Below are positions 13,301-24,516 of a DNA stretch of 64,000 bases, piece after piece. Made by a program: the position numbers and the translations under genes. The DNA is taken from contig OW203762.1 of assembly GCA_934045905.1 (NCBI GenBank), positions 49,253,411 to 49,317,410 of the forward strand, in the 5' to 3' direction. Under the pieces are notes generated by a model. The model saw nothing but the letters and a program-made list of their open reading frames with translations. It was not told where the DNA came from and made no database searches. Source of the stretch: Leuctra nigra. Its lineage: Eukaryota > Arthropoda > Insecta > Plecoptera > Leuctridae. How positions within the stretch are numbered: the first letter of the stretch is position 1; every line of letters begins with the position of its first letter.

Positions 13301-13800
13301 TCATAAAAGTTCAAGTCTGAGTTGGCGAACTGGATGAGCTTTAAGCTGTTGACTTGCGAGCTTTTCCTAGCAATATATCACATACCTCTCGTTATGAATA
13401 AGAATTCATGGTTATTATATTATATTGTTGGTGTCGCTCCCGCCGAGATGTATATCCCACCTTCACGCAAATTCATTTCCCGTCTTGGCGAGAGATAATT
13501 CAGAGCTCTTCGAGTGGCTCGAGCCAACTTCAAGTCCCGCTGACTGCATTAAGGAAGTCCGATAAGCCTTTTTCATAGTTTAAAAACAGAAAGTTTGGCT
13601 TTTGGTTTACTTCCACGTGAGAAAGCCCGACTGTCGACTGAGATTACGTATTATTTCTTAGAGCAGTTCACTTCAGAGTTCATTCGGAGTTGCCTAGAAG
13701 TTGCGAGCAGAACCAAACCAATGAGTGTTTTATTTGTAACCAACAACATTGTATTGAGCACGTAAAACAGAATGAGCGAACTACAAAATTATGTGAGAAG
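10341..13800. other. Noncoding DNA
   Basis: No exon recognised. 11320-11750 differs in composition (CTCTCGCGCAAC, CGCCGCGCGCGCAC) and might be an old element end. AAGGTAATAAG-like units recur at 12250-12310. A G14 run lies at about 12883-12896. GGTTCGAGCC at 12781 is B-box-like only. Confidence 0.4.
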
Positions 13801-13872
13801 CGAAAAATGTCCGACAGCGGGGCTCGAACCCAGGACAGCTCCTTTGAGAGAGCCGTAGAGCTCTCGTCGTAG
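13801..13872 (-). mobile_element. tRNA-related sequence, possible SINE head
   Basis: On the minus strand GAGAGCTCTACGGCTCTCTC is followed by AAAGGAGCTGTCCTGGGTTCGAGCCCCGC. GGTTCGAGCC is a good polymerase III B box and the preceding stem-rich stretch is at tRNA distance, but the acceptor stem does not pair, so it is not a functional tRNA. Confidence 0.35.
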
Positions 13873-13919
13873 GTATAATCTTTATGAACAAATTTTAATT
13901 TTAAAAAATCCTGACATCT
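13868..13919 (+). repeat. 52-bp dispersed direct repeat, copy 1
   Basis: CGTAGGTATAATCTTTATGA through CCTGACATCT is repeated at 14331-14383 with one substitution noticed. It abuts the tRNA-like segment, so it may be part of the same element. Confidence 0.8.
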
Positions 13920-14330
13920 ACTGGAAGTACTCCATACAACCCAATTTCTCAACAACAAATTTACGGAACGATAACACTTACAATCTATTCAGTTCCATAA
14001 CAAAGTCATATTACATTCACAGGTAGTCCAAACATAAAAGAAAAAGAAATTGTTTGATGTGAAATATACAACTAAACGACTAAAATCTATCCGAAAAAAT
14101 GAAAATTGTGTTTAAATTCCATGTACTTCAATCTTTAATGCATTGGTCATTTTTTATATTACCATTCCGCTGTCACCATTTGTAATAACACACATGTTAC
14201 AGATTTATGCCTTGAAATAATCACAAATTTCTGCTCCCTCAAAAACAGACCATTCAGGCCGCTATAGAACTTTGTTTGCAGATCATTCATATGTTTTGTT
14301 ACACCATTTGCAACACCGGATTTCGTTAAC

Positions 14331-14383
14331 GCGTAGGTATTATCTTTATGAACAAATTTTAATTTTAAAAAATCCTGACATCT
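14331..14383 (+). repeat. 52-bp dispersed direct repeat, copy 2
   Basis: GCGTAGGTATTATCTTTATG through CCTGACATCT matches 13868-13919, 463 bp away. The flanks differ after ATCT. Confidence 0.8.
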
Positions 14384-16307
14384 CTTTAATCACAGACAAT
14401 AAACTATTCAAGACTGACAAACACACGAGTGTGTACTTAATTTTGTTTAAGTTCAGAATAAAACAATTGAATTGCGAGTTGACTTGAAATAGTTGTTTCT
14501 TCATGCAAGTCCCGGCTTTATGTTGTCGCAGTTGGCGTTGCTAGCGCCATTACGCGGCTGTTGTACATACCATTATTCAATATTCAATAGCTGCTTGCAA
14601 TAACAGATGCGATCGCGTATAAAGTGCCGTTAAATCATACTTTTTCCAGGGTAAATTCGTTTTTCAAGCAGCCACTTATTACAATACATGAATATCAGCG
14701 TTTGCAGCAAGCAATTGATGTCAAAAAGTAAGCAAATATACAGAAAATATGACATTTTGAAACTGCAGAGGAAGAGAACGAATCTGTACTTTGAGCTCAG
14801 CCAGTTACCTTCTCTCTTCTCTAAGATCAAGAATAAAATAACTTATCGCTGGTATTCTTCCTTACCAGGTTATGGAAAAAACCTGTGAATGGGAATTATT
14901 ATGAACGCTATTTAAATAACGTAGGTAATTGTGACAGAAGTTGTTTTTCCTGTATTATATGTTACATCTCCAGTTAACTGTTTAATTCCTTTGCAGTAGA
15001 CAATACGACACCAAAAACGTATTTTCACATTTATACAACATTTTTTTATAATGAATTTTGAAATGTTTTGTGATCAGTAATACGCTTCACAAACAACGAA
15101 AGCCTCTCTCATTATCGTGTTGATCCTCAAGAGGCTCAACTGCTCTCAATAATCTCATTGGAATGTCTCAGGAAAAGGAAAGTACATTTCAATTCCTCTC
15201 CAGAGATATGCCTTCAATTATTCTATACCGTGTTAAGCTGTCTATTTTCAATGAATTTTTAAGAAACAACTCTTCTGTTCGATAAACCGACGCTGATTGG
15301 CTGGGACGACGCAGCTAGAAGCGTCGCGACGCCGTCCCTTGAGGCTAGATATCTATATTTATACCACGAAAAGAACACTTGAAACACAAAAGTAAAATAT
15401 GCAAAAAGAATATGACTGACTGGGTTTATATGAAGCAATGAAAGAGTATGGAAAATGAGGGCAGATCTACGGGAAATAAAGAGTCATTAGCTCTAATGTT
15501 AAGTAAGGAGCAACTGCATGAAATAAAGAGAAGAGAATAGGAGATAATATTCAGTAGGAACTTCTCCAGCTAACTAATTAATATTTCTAATTCACATTAC
15601 GGTCAAGTTTAAACTTTTAAACACTCTTATTGCTTTGGCACAGAAACTCTTGTTTGCGAGCTTCCAAGTTAAAGCACGTTATTTCTAAGTACGAGGATCA
15701 TTCTTAACGGAATTATTTGTTGCAATTTTAAAGCATAAGGTTGACTCGTATGCGAATTTAAACTCCAAGAATTGTACGAAGAGTCCAAGAATACGTTTGC
15801 AAAATGGACTTATTCTGAGATATTCAGGGTTAGAGTTTACATTTGAAATCACATTTAAAAGCATTGTGGTGAATGCTTCTCTTTAATGTGCCATGCAATA
15901 TTATAATTAAAGTGCAGAATAGAAATATATAGACTGCCGCTCAAGGTGCTGGCATGAACAGTCAATTCGATTTGTCTTGTTCATGCCGGTCCCGGTCCTC
16001 AATTGTCGTAAAATGTTTTGAGTGTTTAAGTTTGTATAATGCGGTCCGAATTCTACAGAATATTTTAGTGACGTTTAACAGATTGTGTCGGTCAGACGTA
16101 GAATTCGAACGAAGTAAATGTCGATCATTTAATGCTTTCGCCTTTAATACGAGGTGTTCTGACGTCACATCCGCATGAAGCCAAGTTGCGCAGGCGCCGC
16201 ATGAAGCAGAGATCGAGTTGAGACTTCGTGATATTCGCAGTGAAAACCACAAACACACAAAGCCGGCCACATCTTCACGTCTTCATCTTTAAACAAACCG
16301 ACTTAAC
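14384..16307. other. Noncoding DNA
   Basis: No repeat or exon recognised. 15950-16270 is more balanced in base composition and leads into the 48-residue ORF. Confidence 0.4.
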
Positions 16308-16454
16308 ATGGTCGGCGAAGAGGATACAGAAGCCATGAGAGTTCAAATTCGACGTTTGTCAAAAGATATCGTATTAAAACGACCTTGGTTGCTTGAACTG
16401 AGGGTTGAACTCCTTATCGATATGAAGAGGTTGGAGCTCATGGCAGAAAACTAA
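16308..16454 (+). CDS. Candidate 48-residue small ORF (unrecognised)
   Basis: AACATGG gives a favourable start context at 16308. The product begins MVGEEDTEAMRVQIRRLSKD and ends WLLELRVELLIDMKRLELM-AEN before TAA. It is rich in charged residues alternating with leucine, suggesting one or two amphipathic helices, and its composition looks more protein-like than nearby random frames. The preceding 300 bp are moderately G+C-rich, with TGACGTCA-like sites near 16160. It could be a small protein, an exon, or a decayed piece of a mobile-element protein. No homologue is recognised and chance cannot be excluded. Confidence 0.25.
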   Translation: MVGEEDTEAMRVQIRRLSKDIVLKRPWLLELRVELLIDMKRLELMAEN

Positions 16455-18873
16455 GGGAAGGTCCTAATGCATGAAGAGACTTCTTATTTGCATCCTGGTC
16501 GCAAGTCTCGAGTTCCCTTGAATTACGTGTAATCACGTGTACTGTCACATTCTATTTGATCAGGTATACAAGGACCATCAATTGGTCACACCAGTACATG
16601 CATCTCTCTCTGTCACCGACTCAATGTATGTGTTTCCACCTTCACTTACCCCCTCTCTCTCTCTCGCTCTCCCTGACGTCTCGTATTACTCATTACTCAC
16701 TGTCACCGGGACAGAGATGGGAAAGCAGGAGCTTTACAGTTCAGTTTATGAACCCTAAGTTGGAATAATTTCATACAAACACAGAGTTAGATCTGTCCAA
16801 ATCGCTGTGCGGTTTTTATATTGTTCTCTTTTTGTTCACAGCTTTTTAAAAAAAAACACACACTCGAGATATGTAAACGAAATGGCAACAAGAGGTGAAC
16901 GTACCGCAGGCTGTTTATTTGTTCGCAATCCGCACATAAATACAAACAACATTCTGTTTGAATAGATATGTGTCTAATAAATTAGCAATTAACTGATGTT
17001 GTTTCCACAACAGAACGTGTAATTACAATGTAATCATACATATGCTCAGTACAAAGCTGTGTACTGTAACCCAAGAGCCAGGTATTAACATTAGATATTC
17101 CTTGCATGGGGAATCATTTGCAGCTTAGAATTACATTAGGTCCTCTACCGGCCAAAAATCACGCTTCAATTATGAATTTACAGCTACATTTTAACTTGTT
17201 AATTAAGAACTAAATAATTGCTGTATATAAGATGATGTATGTGTGAGTTTAATTGCCATATTATCTCATTCCGCATTGAAGTTAAAGATGATTGAAGTCT
17301 AAAGCCATGAGATTGAGAGTAGATATAATTGAATGATATCAATAATTGAGGATTAAGGAGAAAACAATCTGTCAATTGGAATAAAGTTTTCTGAAGACAT
17401 CGGATGGACGACGAATCTCTGATACGTCAGAAGAATGTAAAACGTGTTGGCAAGAATCATAAACTGAATATGCAGAGCGCTCTTACATCTACATTTCATA
17501 TAATATGACAAAAGGACTGTGATACTTGTTGCATCAATTCATTCAAGCCACGATCATTCTAGAGGTGTTTAGAAAATGGAAAAGCAGGTCCAAATACCTT
17601 CTCTTATTTTCGTGCGAAAGAATGGAAATAAGGCAAGGAAATTTAAAGCCCATATCACAATAATATACTTCTTTTCGACAAATGTTGTATTGTACTTTAC
17701 AATTTTTTTCTGGGGATAAACATTTATTGAAAAAAAGTTTTGTGAGTACATTAACGCCAAGAGTTTCCTTTATAACGTTGTTTATCTTCAATTAATGATA
17801 TTCCTGGTTGGGAAGAGTTCTCCAGGGTTGTGATATCGAAGAGCAAGGGAACTCAAGATGGCCGCCGAGTAGCTCGCCAACCCCAGCGAGTTATTCACAA
17901 ACACTTTTAAGTCAATTAATTACCTCGTTGAAATCTAGTGAAGGAGCTACATGTGAGATTAGCCGAGCAACAACTTGAAATTCAATTAAATAGATAGCGC
18001 GATAAATCAGGCTCGACTTGTACAGCTACAGACAGCAGCCTTATTTATACAACTTTCCAACCGTACATAAAGACTCGACTCAGTGCGAGGAGCAAGCTCG
18101 TGTTTTCCAACGGAACAATTCTTCCGAATTTCCATATTTTTGACCTATTTCATTTACTCAGCGTGTCCCTCTTTGTGTACTGTTTGTACTCGCGATGGGT
18201 TTTTAAAGCGAGATGGATTTCATAGCCCCGGCATTCAAAACAAGAGCCGGGGTTGAATCATATTTCACGGCCGGCTTTGTTCTGCAGTTGTCCCGTCGCA
18301 GGTGGCGCTGCCTGTGAGGGAGAATGACACTAACAAATAAAGCCAGGACAGTCTCTCCGCCCGGCTTACTTGATACAACAATCCTAATGGCATGAGGGAT
18401 AGACGGGGCCGTGGAAGAGACTGAACAAGCAGTGCGTTCACGCAAAAACATTACATATTTCCATCTTCATCACGCATTTTAGTCGCTGTATTTTCTGAAG
18501 GTGACCAATGAGATGTCTTCATCACGTCACTTATAAGCTTGGAAATTCATGGAATATAATGCGTTTTTGATAAATCCAAGATGCAGTGGAATGGAAAGCC
18601 GCATTATTCATTGTTGACGCCGTTTTGTTGCACAATTGAGAATAGCTGTCATATCTTTGTTTTATTAAATATTGATTTATACCATTTACATTTATACATA
18701 GGCTTCGTAGAAATTTTTATCGACCTCATAGATAGAAAATTCATTTTTTTGAATTAGTAATGAAAATCAAAAGACGCTCATGCATAGCTACAAATTATGT
18801 TTGCACATGAGAGCTAAGGAGGAGGAAAACAAAGATTAATTCTTGTAAGCTCCCCCTTTGTGTTTCAATTTTA
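16455..18873. other. Noncoding A+T-rich DNA
   Basis: Short (CT)n tract at about 16650-16670. AAGATGGCCGCC at about 17857 is a YY1-like site. A G+C-richer island at 18220-18440 has an 82-codon minus frame with no recognisable protein. Nothing else. Confidence 0.4.
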
Positions 18874-19476
18874 TTAATTGAGCGAGCGACTCCTTTTAGC
18901 TCTTTTGGCACGGACCTCTGTTTTTTTTTTCATTTTTTCTGTTACTGCCGGTATACAGGTCACAGTTTGTCTTCGAACGAGCTGAAATTTTGCACAAATG
19001 TTCGGACCGTCTCTGGGCGTTGCAGACCCATTTGTTTGAAATCCATTCATTGGTTAAAATTTAAATAAATATCTCCTGATAGGTTGAAAAATGAAAATGG
19101 TCTTCGATCAATCTGATTAAACTAATATTTTGCATGGTCATTAAGACCAAAGTTTCTCTTATTTTACAAATTTACAGCCCAATCAGTCAAGAAAGTATGC
19201 ACTTATTGACATTTGTAATAACTGTCAGAAAGTATCGAAATGAATATTTATTCCACTGCAACTGAATCTGATTTGCTTTAGATACCGGAGTGTTTAGATG
19301 CTATTTTTAAGTTTAAATGAAAAGCAGATACTTTTATAGTTGATTGAGTGGATCATATTTCAATTCAATATGGATGTAGGTATATGTTTTCTGTGCGTTT
19401 GGTACGGAATTCCGGTTCGAGAATTTGCACCTGCCGGTGCTCGCTCATCAACTCGTTGCACTGAGCGTTTTCCTAG
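18874..19476 (+). mobile_element. Helitron-like nonautonomous element, family H, copy 1 (longest)
   Basis: It starts TTAATTGAGCGAGCGACTCC and ends with a CGCTCA/TGAGCG hairpin followed by TTTTCCTAG. The last 120 bp match the inverse of 51539-51660 (GTTTGGTACGGAATTCC, GAGAATTTGCAC, GCTCGCTCATCAAC). CTAG fits the Helitron CTRR end, but the 5' end is not TC and no Rep/helicase is present. Confidence 0.7.
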
Positions 19477-20247
19477 CAAAATTGAATACTTCTTATTTCT
19501 TATTAGCATAATTATAACATAACTGCTAAACATATTACAGTTTTAAAGAAAAGCAAAATAGTCAAGCCGAGATTCAGAAGGCGTAGAATAAAAATCTTAT
19601 TGTAAATCTAGGAAACTTCGTTTTATGATATTTCGAACTTTTCGGGAATGGATATCATACAGACGGCGCAACCATTTTGACATCGTAATTACCAGAGCTT
19701 TGTGGATTCTACAACTGTTTTGCCACTCTGTTAGCATCTTCAGGGTTACTTCTAAGAGCTTGGATATCCATCCATCATACAACTAATGAAAACTCTGTCA
19801 CAGCAGCCGTGAAATGAAAGTGCGCCTGACTGACGGACTGTCTGTCATGGAGATCAAATATTCAGTCGACGGTGGACTTTGCCCTCTCACCTCGACCAAG
19901 GACCTTGACTACTGTAGAGGGGACGCGTTTTCAAAAAGCATTTTATTCAGCGTACATTTATATTCATGCTTTGCACGGTCTTCTATGTTCTACATTTCAC
20001 AGATATGGCCGCCATTCAATTTAATTTAAAACAAAATTTCAATCAAAGCAAAGAAAAAAACATTTTTGGATTTGTTGAGTGCCCATGAGTGTGTACTGAA
20101 TGCCGAACAAAAGAATTGTGTGCAAAATACGATTGGTTTAAAAATATTGTGCATGTTTGTGTCTTCCACTGGCAGAGTTTTGACGGTTCAATTAGTAGTG
20201 ATAGTTTATTATATCAAAAACAAATTCTTTAAAATTCACTAAACTTT
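19477..20247. other. Noncoding DNA
   Basis: No exon or structured repeat seen. Confidence 0.45.
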
Positions 20248-20332
20248 TTAGGTTATATTTGCACTAGAATCATCCTTGCGCTAAGTGTAGTATGAAGTCA
20301 CAGGCAATTCTTTGCACTCATTCAGTGCTCGA
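20248..20332 (+). mobile_element. Fragment of the GTTTTCCACTGG MITE family
   Basis: TTTGCACTAGAATCATCCTT and, after a deletion, GAAGTCACAGGCAATTCTTTG then CACTCATTCAGTGC match the right part of the intact element at 60724-61315 (61199-61300). Confidence 0.75.
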
Positions 20333-21542
20333 AATGAAGGCGGTCGTGACGAGATAAAAAAAAGATTAGGTGCACAGAGAAAAACGCTATCAAATGGAAT
20401 GAAGAAAAATATTTTTCTAACAACAAAAAATTGGTAGATGCTGATAAAATCTGACAAATAAGGTAAGCTTAAAATTAAATACACTCTATGAATACAAAAC
20501 AACATTTGCATTTAAGGTTAATCACAAATCTTTTAAATCAAAATTTTACATCTGACGGGAATTTTGTATTTAACTATCACTGATTTCAGGTTTGAATAAT
20601 CTTTTAATGGGACCCGGAAGGGCCTATGCTGCCTATGTTAAAAACGTCACCTTCATGTACCTTTTCCTCAATAGTGGGCAGAGCAAACATTCTGAAAAAA
20701 TAGGGTTGCTATTTGGGCTTATCTATGCAGATAAGTAGATCAAAATTTTTCTATCAAATTTATTTTTCTTATAATTAATTTTAAAAAAATATGTCATATT
20801 TTTCATGCTATTTAGTCGTTTTGATTTTTTTAATGTCTTGTCATCATTATTAACTCGAGTTCAAGTGAGATAATTGTTGTCAAAATAATACGATTCAAAT
20901 CATTATTATATTCTAATATAAATATTGTGGACTCATATTTATTTAACAGTGAGTTCTTGTTAATGGCTATATTCGAAATATAATTTAATTTGATAGGATT
21001 TTATATTTATTTTGAATAAAAAGAAAAAAGTTGAGATTTGGAAAAAGCTAGCCAACATAACAATTCAGAATTAACCATGAAATTTATGATAATTATATCA
21101 CATACAATTACATTGACCTTTGAGTAATTTATTTATGTTTAGATTACTGTATAAGTGTTATTTATTATTAAAATAATCGTAAAAGCAGCCTCTGTACAAC
21201 ATGATAACTGTGTGCCTATGTACAACATGCCTCTGTACAACATGAAAACTGTGTGCCTTTGTACAACATGCCTCTGTACAACATGATAACTGTGTGCCTA
21301 TGTACAACATGCCTCTGTATAACATGATAACTGTGTGCCTATGTACAACATGCCTCTGTACAACATGATAACTGTGTGCACGTGCCTCAGTACAACATGA
21401 TATCTGTGTGCCTATTTACAACATGCCTCTGTACAACATGATAACTGTGTGCCTATGTACAACATGCCTCTGTACAACATGATAACTGTGTCACGTGCCT
21501 CAGTACAACATGATAACTGTGTCACGTGCCTCAGTACAACAT

Positions 21543-21943
21543 GATTATTATTATTATTATTATTATTAAGTCTATATTCTCAACAGAGCCAGGCTCCACT
21601 AGTGAGAATGTAATATAGAGAAGGGAGGAGAGGAAACCCGGTACCGGCATGTAGCCTACTCCTGACGAAAGATACCAAGGGGACCAACGGCTTAACGTCC
21701 CTTCCGAAGGACGGTGTAACATTCACAGCACAGGCCTCCACAACCCGCGCCGTCGAGAGACTGATAACAGGTGGAGGGAGGTCGTCACACTGACCCCCAA
21801 ACACCCCAGTCTCTCTGACCCAACGGCAGCAACCTGGCAAGGCAGAGTTGAATGGTCACCCATCCAACCTCTGACCGCGCTCAATGTTGCTTAACCTCGG
21901 TGATCTAACGAGAACCGAGGTATCCAACACACCAGCCGTTGGG
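21543..21943 (-). mobile_element. 5S-rRNA-derived SINE inserted in the 41-bp array
   Basis: On the minus strand the head (21943-21819) reads like a 5S rRNA: CCAACGGC..., GGTTCTCGTTAGATCACCGA, GGTTAAGCAACATTGAGCGC, GGTTGGATGGGTGACC and a closing GCCGTTGGG. These include the 5S internal promoter (A box and C box). The body (21818-21570) is unrelated to 5S, and the 3' tail is (AAT)n, seen as ATT repeats at 21543-21568. This is the SINE3 type of architecture. Clear target duplications are obscured by the repeat array. Confidence 0.85.
21819..21943 (-). pseudogene. 5S rRNA-like head of the SINE
   Basis: About 125 bp aligned by eye to arthropod 5S rRNA over its whole length with scattered differences. 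It is part of the SINE and not a functional rRNA gene. Confidence 0.75.
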
Positions 21944-23430
21944 TTAACTGTGTGTCTGTGTGTGGGATGACTGTGTGTCTATGTACAATATGCCTCTGTA
22001 CAACATGATAACTGTGTGCTTATGTACAACATGCCTCTGTACAACATGATAACTGTGTGCACGTGCCTCAGTACAACATGATAACTGTGTGCCTATGTAC
22101 AACATGCCTCTGTACAACATGATAACTGTGTGCTTATGTACAACATGCCTCTGTACAACATGATAACACGCCTATGTACAACATGCCTCTGTACAACATG
22201 ATAACTGTGTGCACGTGCCTCAGTACAACATGATAACTGTGTGCCTATGTACAACATGCCTCTGTACAACATGATAACTGTATGCTTATGTACAACATGC
22301 CTCTGTACAACATGATAACTGTGTGCCTATGTACAACATGCCTCTGTACAACATGATAACTGTGTGCTTATGTACAACATGCCTCTGTACAACATGATAA
22401 CTGTGTGCCTATGTACAACATGGCGCTGTACTACATGATAACTGTGTCACGTGCCTCAGTACAACATGATAACTGTGTGCCTATGTACAATATGCCTCTG
22501 TACAACATGATAACTGTGTGCTTATGTACAACATGCCTCTGTTAACATGATAACTGTGCCTATGTACAACATGCCTCTCTACAACATGATAACTGTGTGC
22601 CTATGTAGAACATGCCTCACTGAAACTAAGTTGTTCAAATCCATGTTTGAAAACAGCTTGCTTCTAATCACCTTGATATCTCATCTCTCCAAAGATCTCT
22701 GTTGCCAGATTTAAGGCTTGTAATTCAAAAGTACAGGATTCCTTTGGCTTTAAACGTAGATATTTCGGTAATTAGTATGGTGACATAAATTTTTTAAACG
22801 GCGATTCGATTGAGAAATATGCTGACTTTAAATTTATTGAATAAAAAAAGCCTTGTATGGTGTAACTTTTTAATAATCATGATTTGAATGTGTTAGTAAT
22901 CATGATTACTATGTTATCTTATGAGAAATGCCACCATATAAAAGATGCCATATCTCATAAAGGAGTACCGCAAGTTGTTTTTTTTACTTCAGATATGCAT
23001 TTGTCTATGTTCAGTGAATACCTTGAAAAAATTTCAAGGATTTTTTGAACTTTTCGAATAATGATGGAAAGACTTAAATTTTATTTCGAAAGTTATTAAC
23101 AAACGCTCCTACTTCAATTGGTAAACACTAGTTGAGTGTACAGAAAAAAATCAATAAAATCTATTCAGCTAATAGAAAGAGGTACATAAGTAGGAATTTG
23201 GTGTTTTTTAAGATAATCGCTGTCAAAAGTTGAGCAACTTGTATTAACACCATAAAGCAATATGAGACCCGTGTCACACAGGTACATTCAGAAAAATATT
23301 TCCTTTATTCACAATTGTGATGCAATTTCAATGCAATTTGGATTGTTTAAAGAAGAAACAGTCCTACACAATAATCATTAATAATCTCAAATCTCAAAAA
23401 ATCGAAAAAAGCACTTCCGGGTCCCCTTAA

Positions 23431-24352
23431 TTAAGGCTCCCAGGTATTTGAAGTTAGACGTGAGGTGCAGTGGCAGGATTTCATTCAAAATTCTCTCCTT
23501 TTTCTTTGACACATTTATCATCTCATGATTTTTGTGATTTTTTTAGAATCAACCCCCACACATATAATTTTTAAATTTTATACATAATCTATTGACTTCC
23601 TGTCATTATTTTATGCCATTAATGTATTTCTCTTTCTATTTGTTATGCAAGAAATTCCCACTCTGCTTCAGATGCAATGTTCCGACGTCATTGACGGCCA
23701 ATGAGCCAACGTCAATGTCAATTACACGTTCCTCTAGCTCTCACAATTTTCATTGGCTAACATTTGCTTTCTGCGAGAATTTCCTTTGGGAAAACTCTAA
23801 TAACGCTTTATGGCCGTGCGACTCGCTTTTCCGATGTCGACATTTTTCTAAAGCATTTTTCCGACCGTTTGTCGCGAGTGACAGCCCAACACTGCTCTCG
23901 ATTTCGGTGCAATATTCAATAAATAAATGAGGAACGATGAGAATCTACGATCGCCGAGTGACGGTTTTACCACAGTTTGAGCGTGTGTTCTGCGCACTGG
24001 GTGTCGGGAACATGACAGCAATGCGCACATCATATTGAGGAATGGCTATTTTCCATTTCCTGTGAGATATTAGGCTCCGTACATTCCTATGAGGTGGACA
24101 ATGGGACTCCCCAATTTAATTACTTTCGATAAAGTGTAAGTTCCAATTTACTCGACCTGATTGTAAATATACAATAAACAATATTGTTTATTGTCCAGTG
24201 AGAAGGTATAAAATTGCACTATCATTTTACTGCTACTCTATGATTTTACACATATAGGTATAATTTTATAACACAGCGATGTCCGAATGTTGGTTTTTAT
24301 TGATGCATTTTCATTATAGTAATGATTTATTGGCTAGTAATGTGGACTTGTA
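23431..24352. other. Noncoding DNA
   Basis: A CAAT-rich, more balanced stretch at 23680-23930 has an open 112-codon plus frame but no recognisable domain. Confidence 0.4.
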
Positions 24353-24516
24353 CTAGAAAAACGCTCGGTGTAACGCGTTGATCAGCGTTTGATATGCGTT
24401 TGCAAGCATTAGATGCTCTACAGGCCTTGGAACTAAAGCATCAAGAAGTCAGGGACGAAAATTTAGGTATACATTTTTCAAATATTTCAAGATTATAGAA
24501 GCGCTCGCTCAATTAA
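24353..24516 (-). mobile_element. Helitron-like family H, copy 2 (short)
   Basis: Minus strand: starts TTAATTGAGCGAGCGCTTC and ends GATCAACGCGTTACACCGAG then CGTTTTTCTAG, followed by T. The interior is only about 120 bp, probably an internal deletion derivative. Confidence 0.7.

Larger units (their letters stand above)
21187..22618 (+). repeat. 41-bp minisatellite array, split by a SINE
   Basis: The unit is CCTCTGTACAACATGATAAC followed by TGTGTGCCTATGTACAACATG; it contains two TGTACAACATG half-units, suggesting an older dimerisation. Variant units carry CACGTGCCTCAG, which adds an E-box. The array runs 21187-21542 and 21944-22618, with unit lengths varying because of half-unit losses. Confidence 0.95.
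20608..23426. mobile_element. Proposed 2.8-kb nonautonomous element with TTAA target duplication
   Basis: TTAA at 20604-20607 is followed by TGGGACCCGGAAGGGC; the right end reads GCACTTCCGGGTCCCC followed by TTAA at 23427-23430. The ends are 16-bp inverted repeats with two mismatches. Inside are A+T-rich arms (20630-21186, 22619-23400), the 41-bp minisatellite and the 5S-derived SINE. TTAA duplication is characteristic of piggyBac-type elements, but the ends are not recognised as that family and no transposase is present. Confidence 0.55.

Noticed and set aside
21531..21840. 63- and 86-codon minus frames
   Set aside because: They lie in the 5S-derived SINE and its (AAT)n tail.
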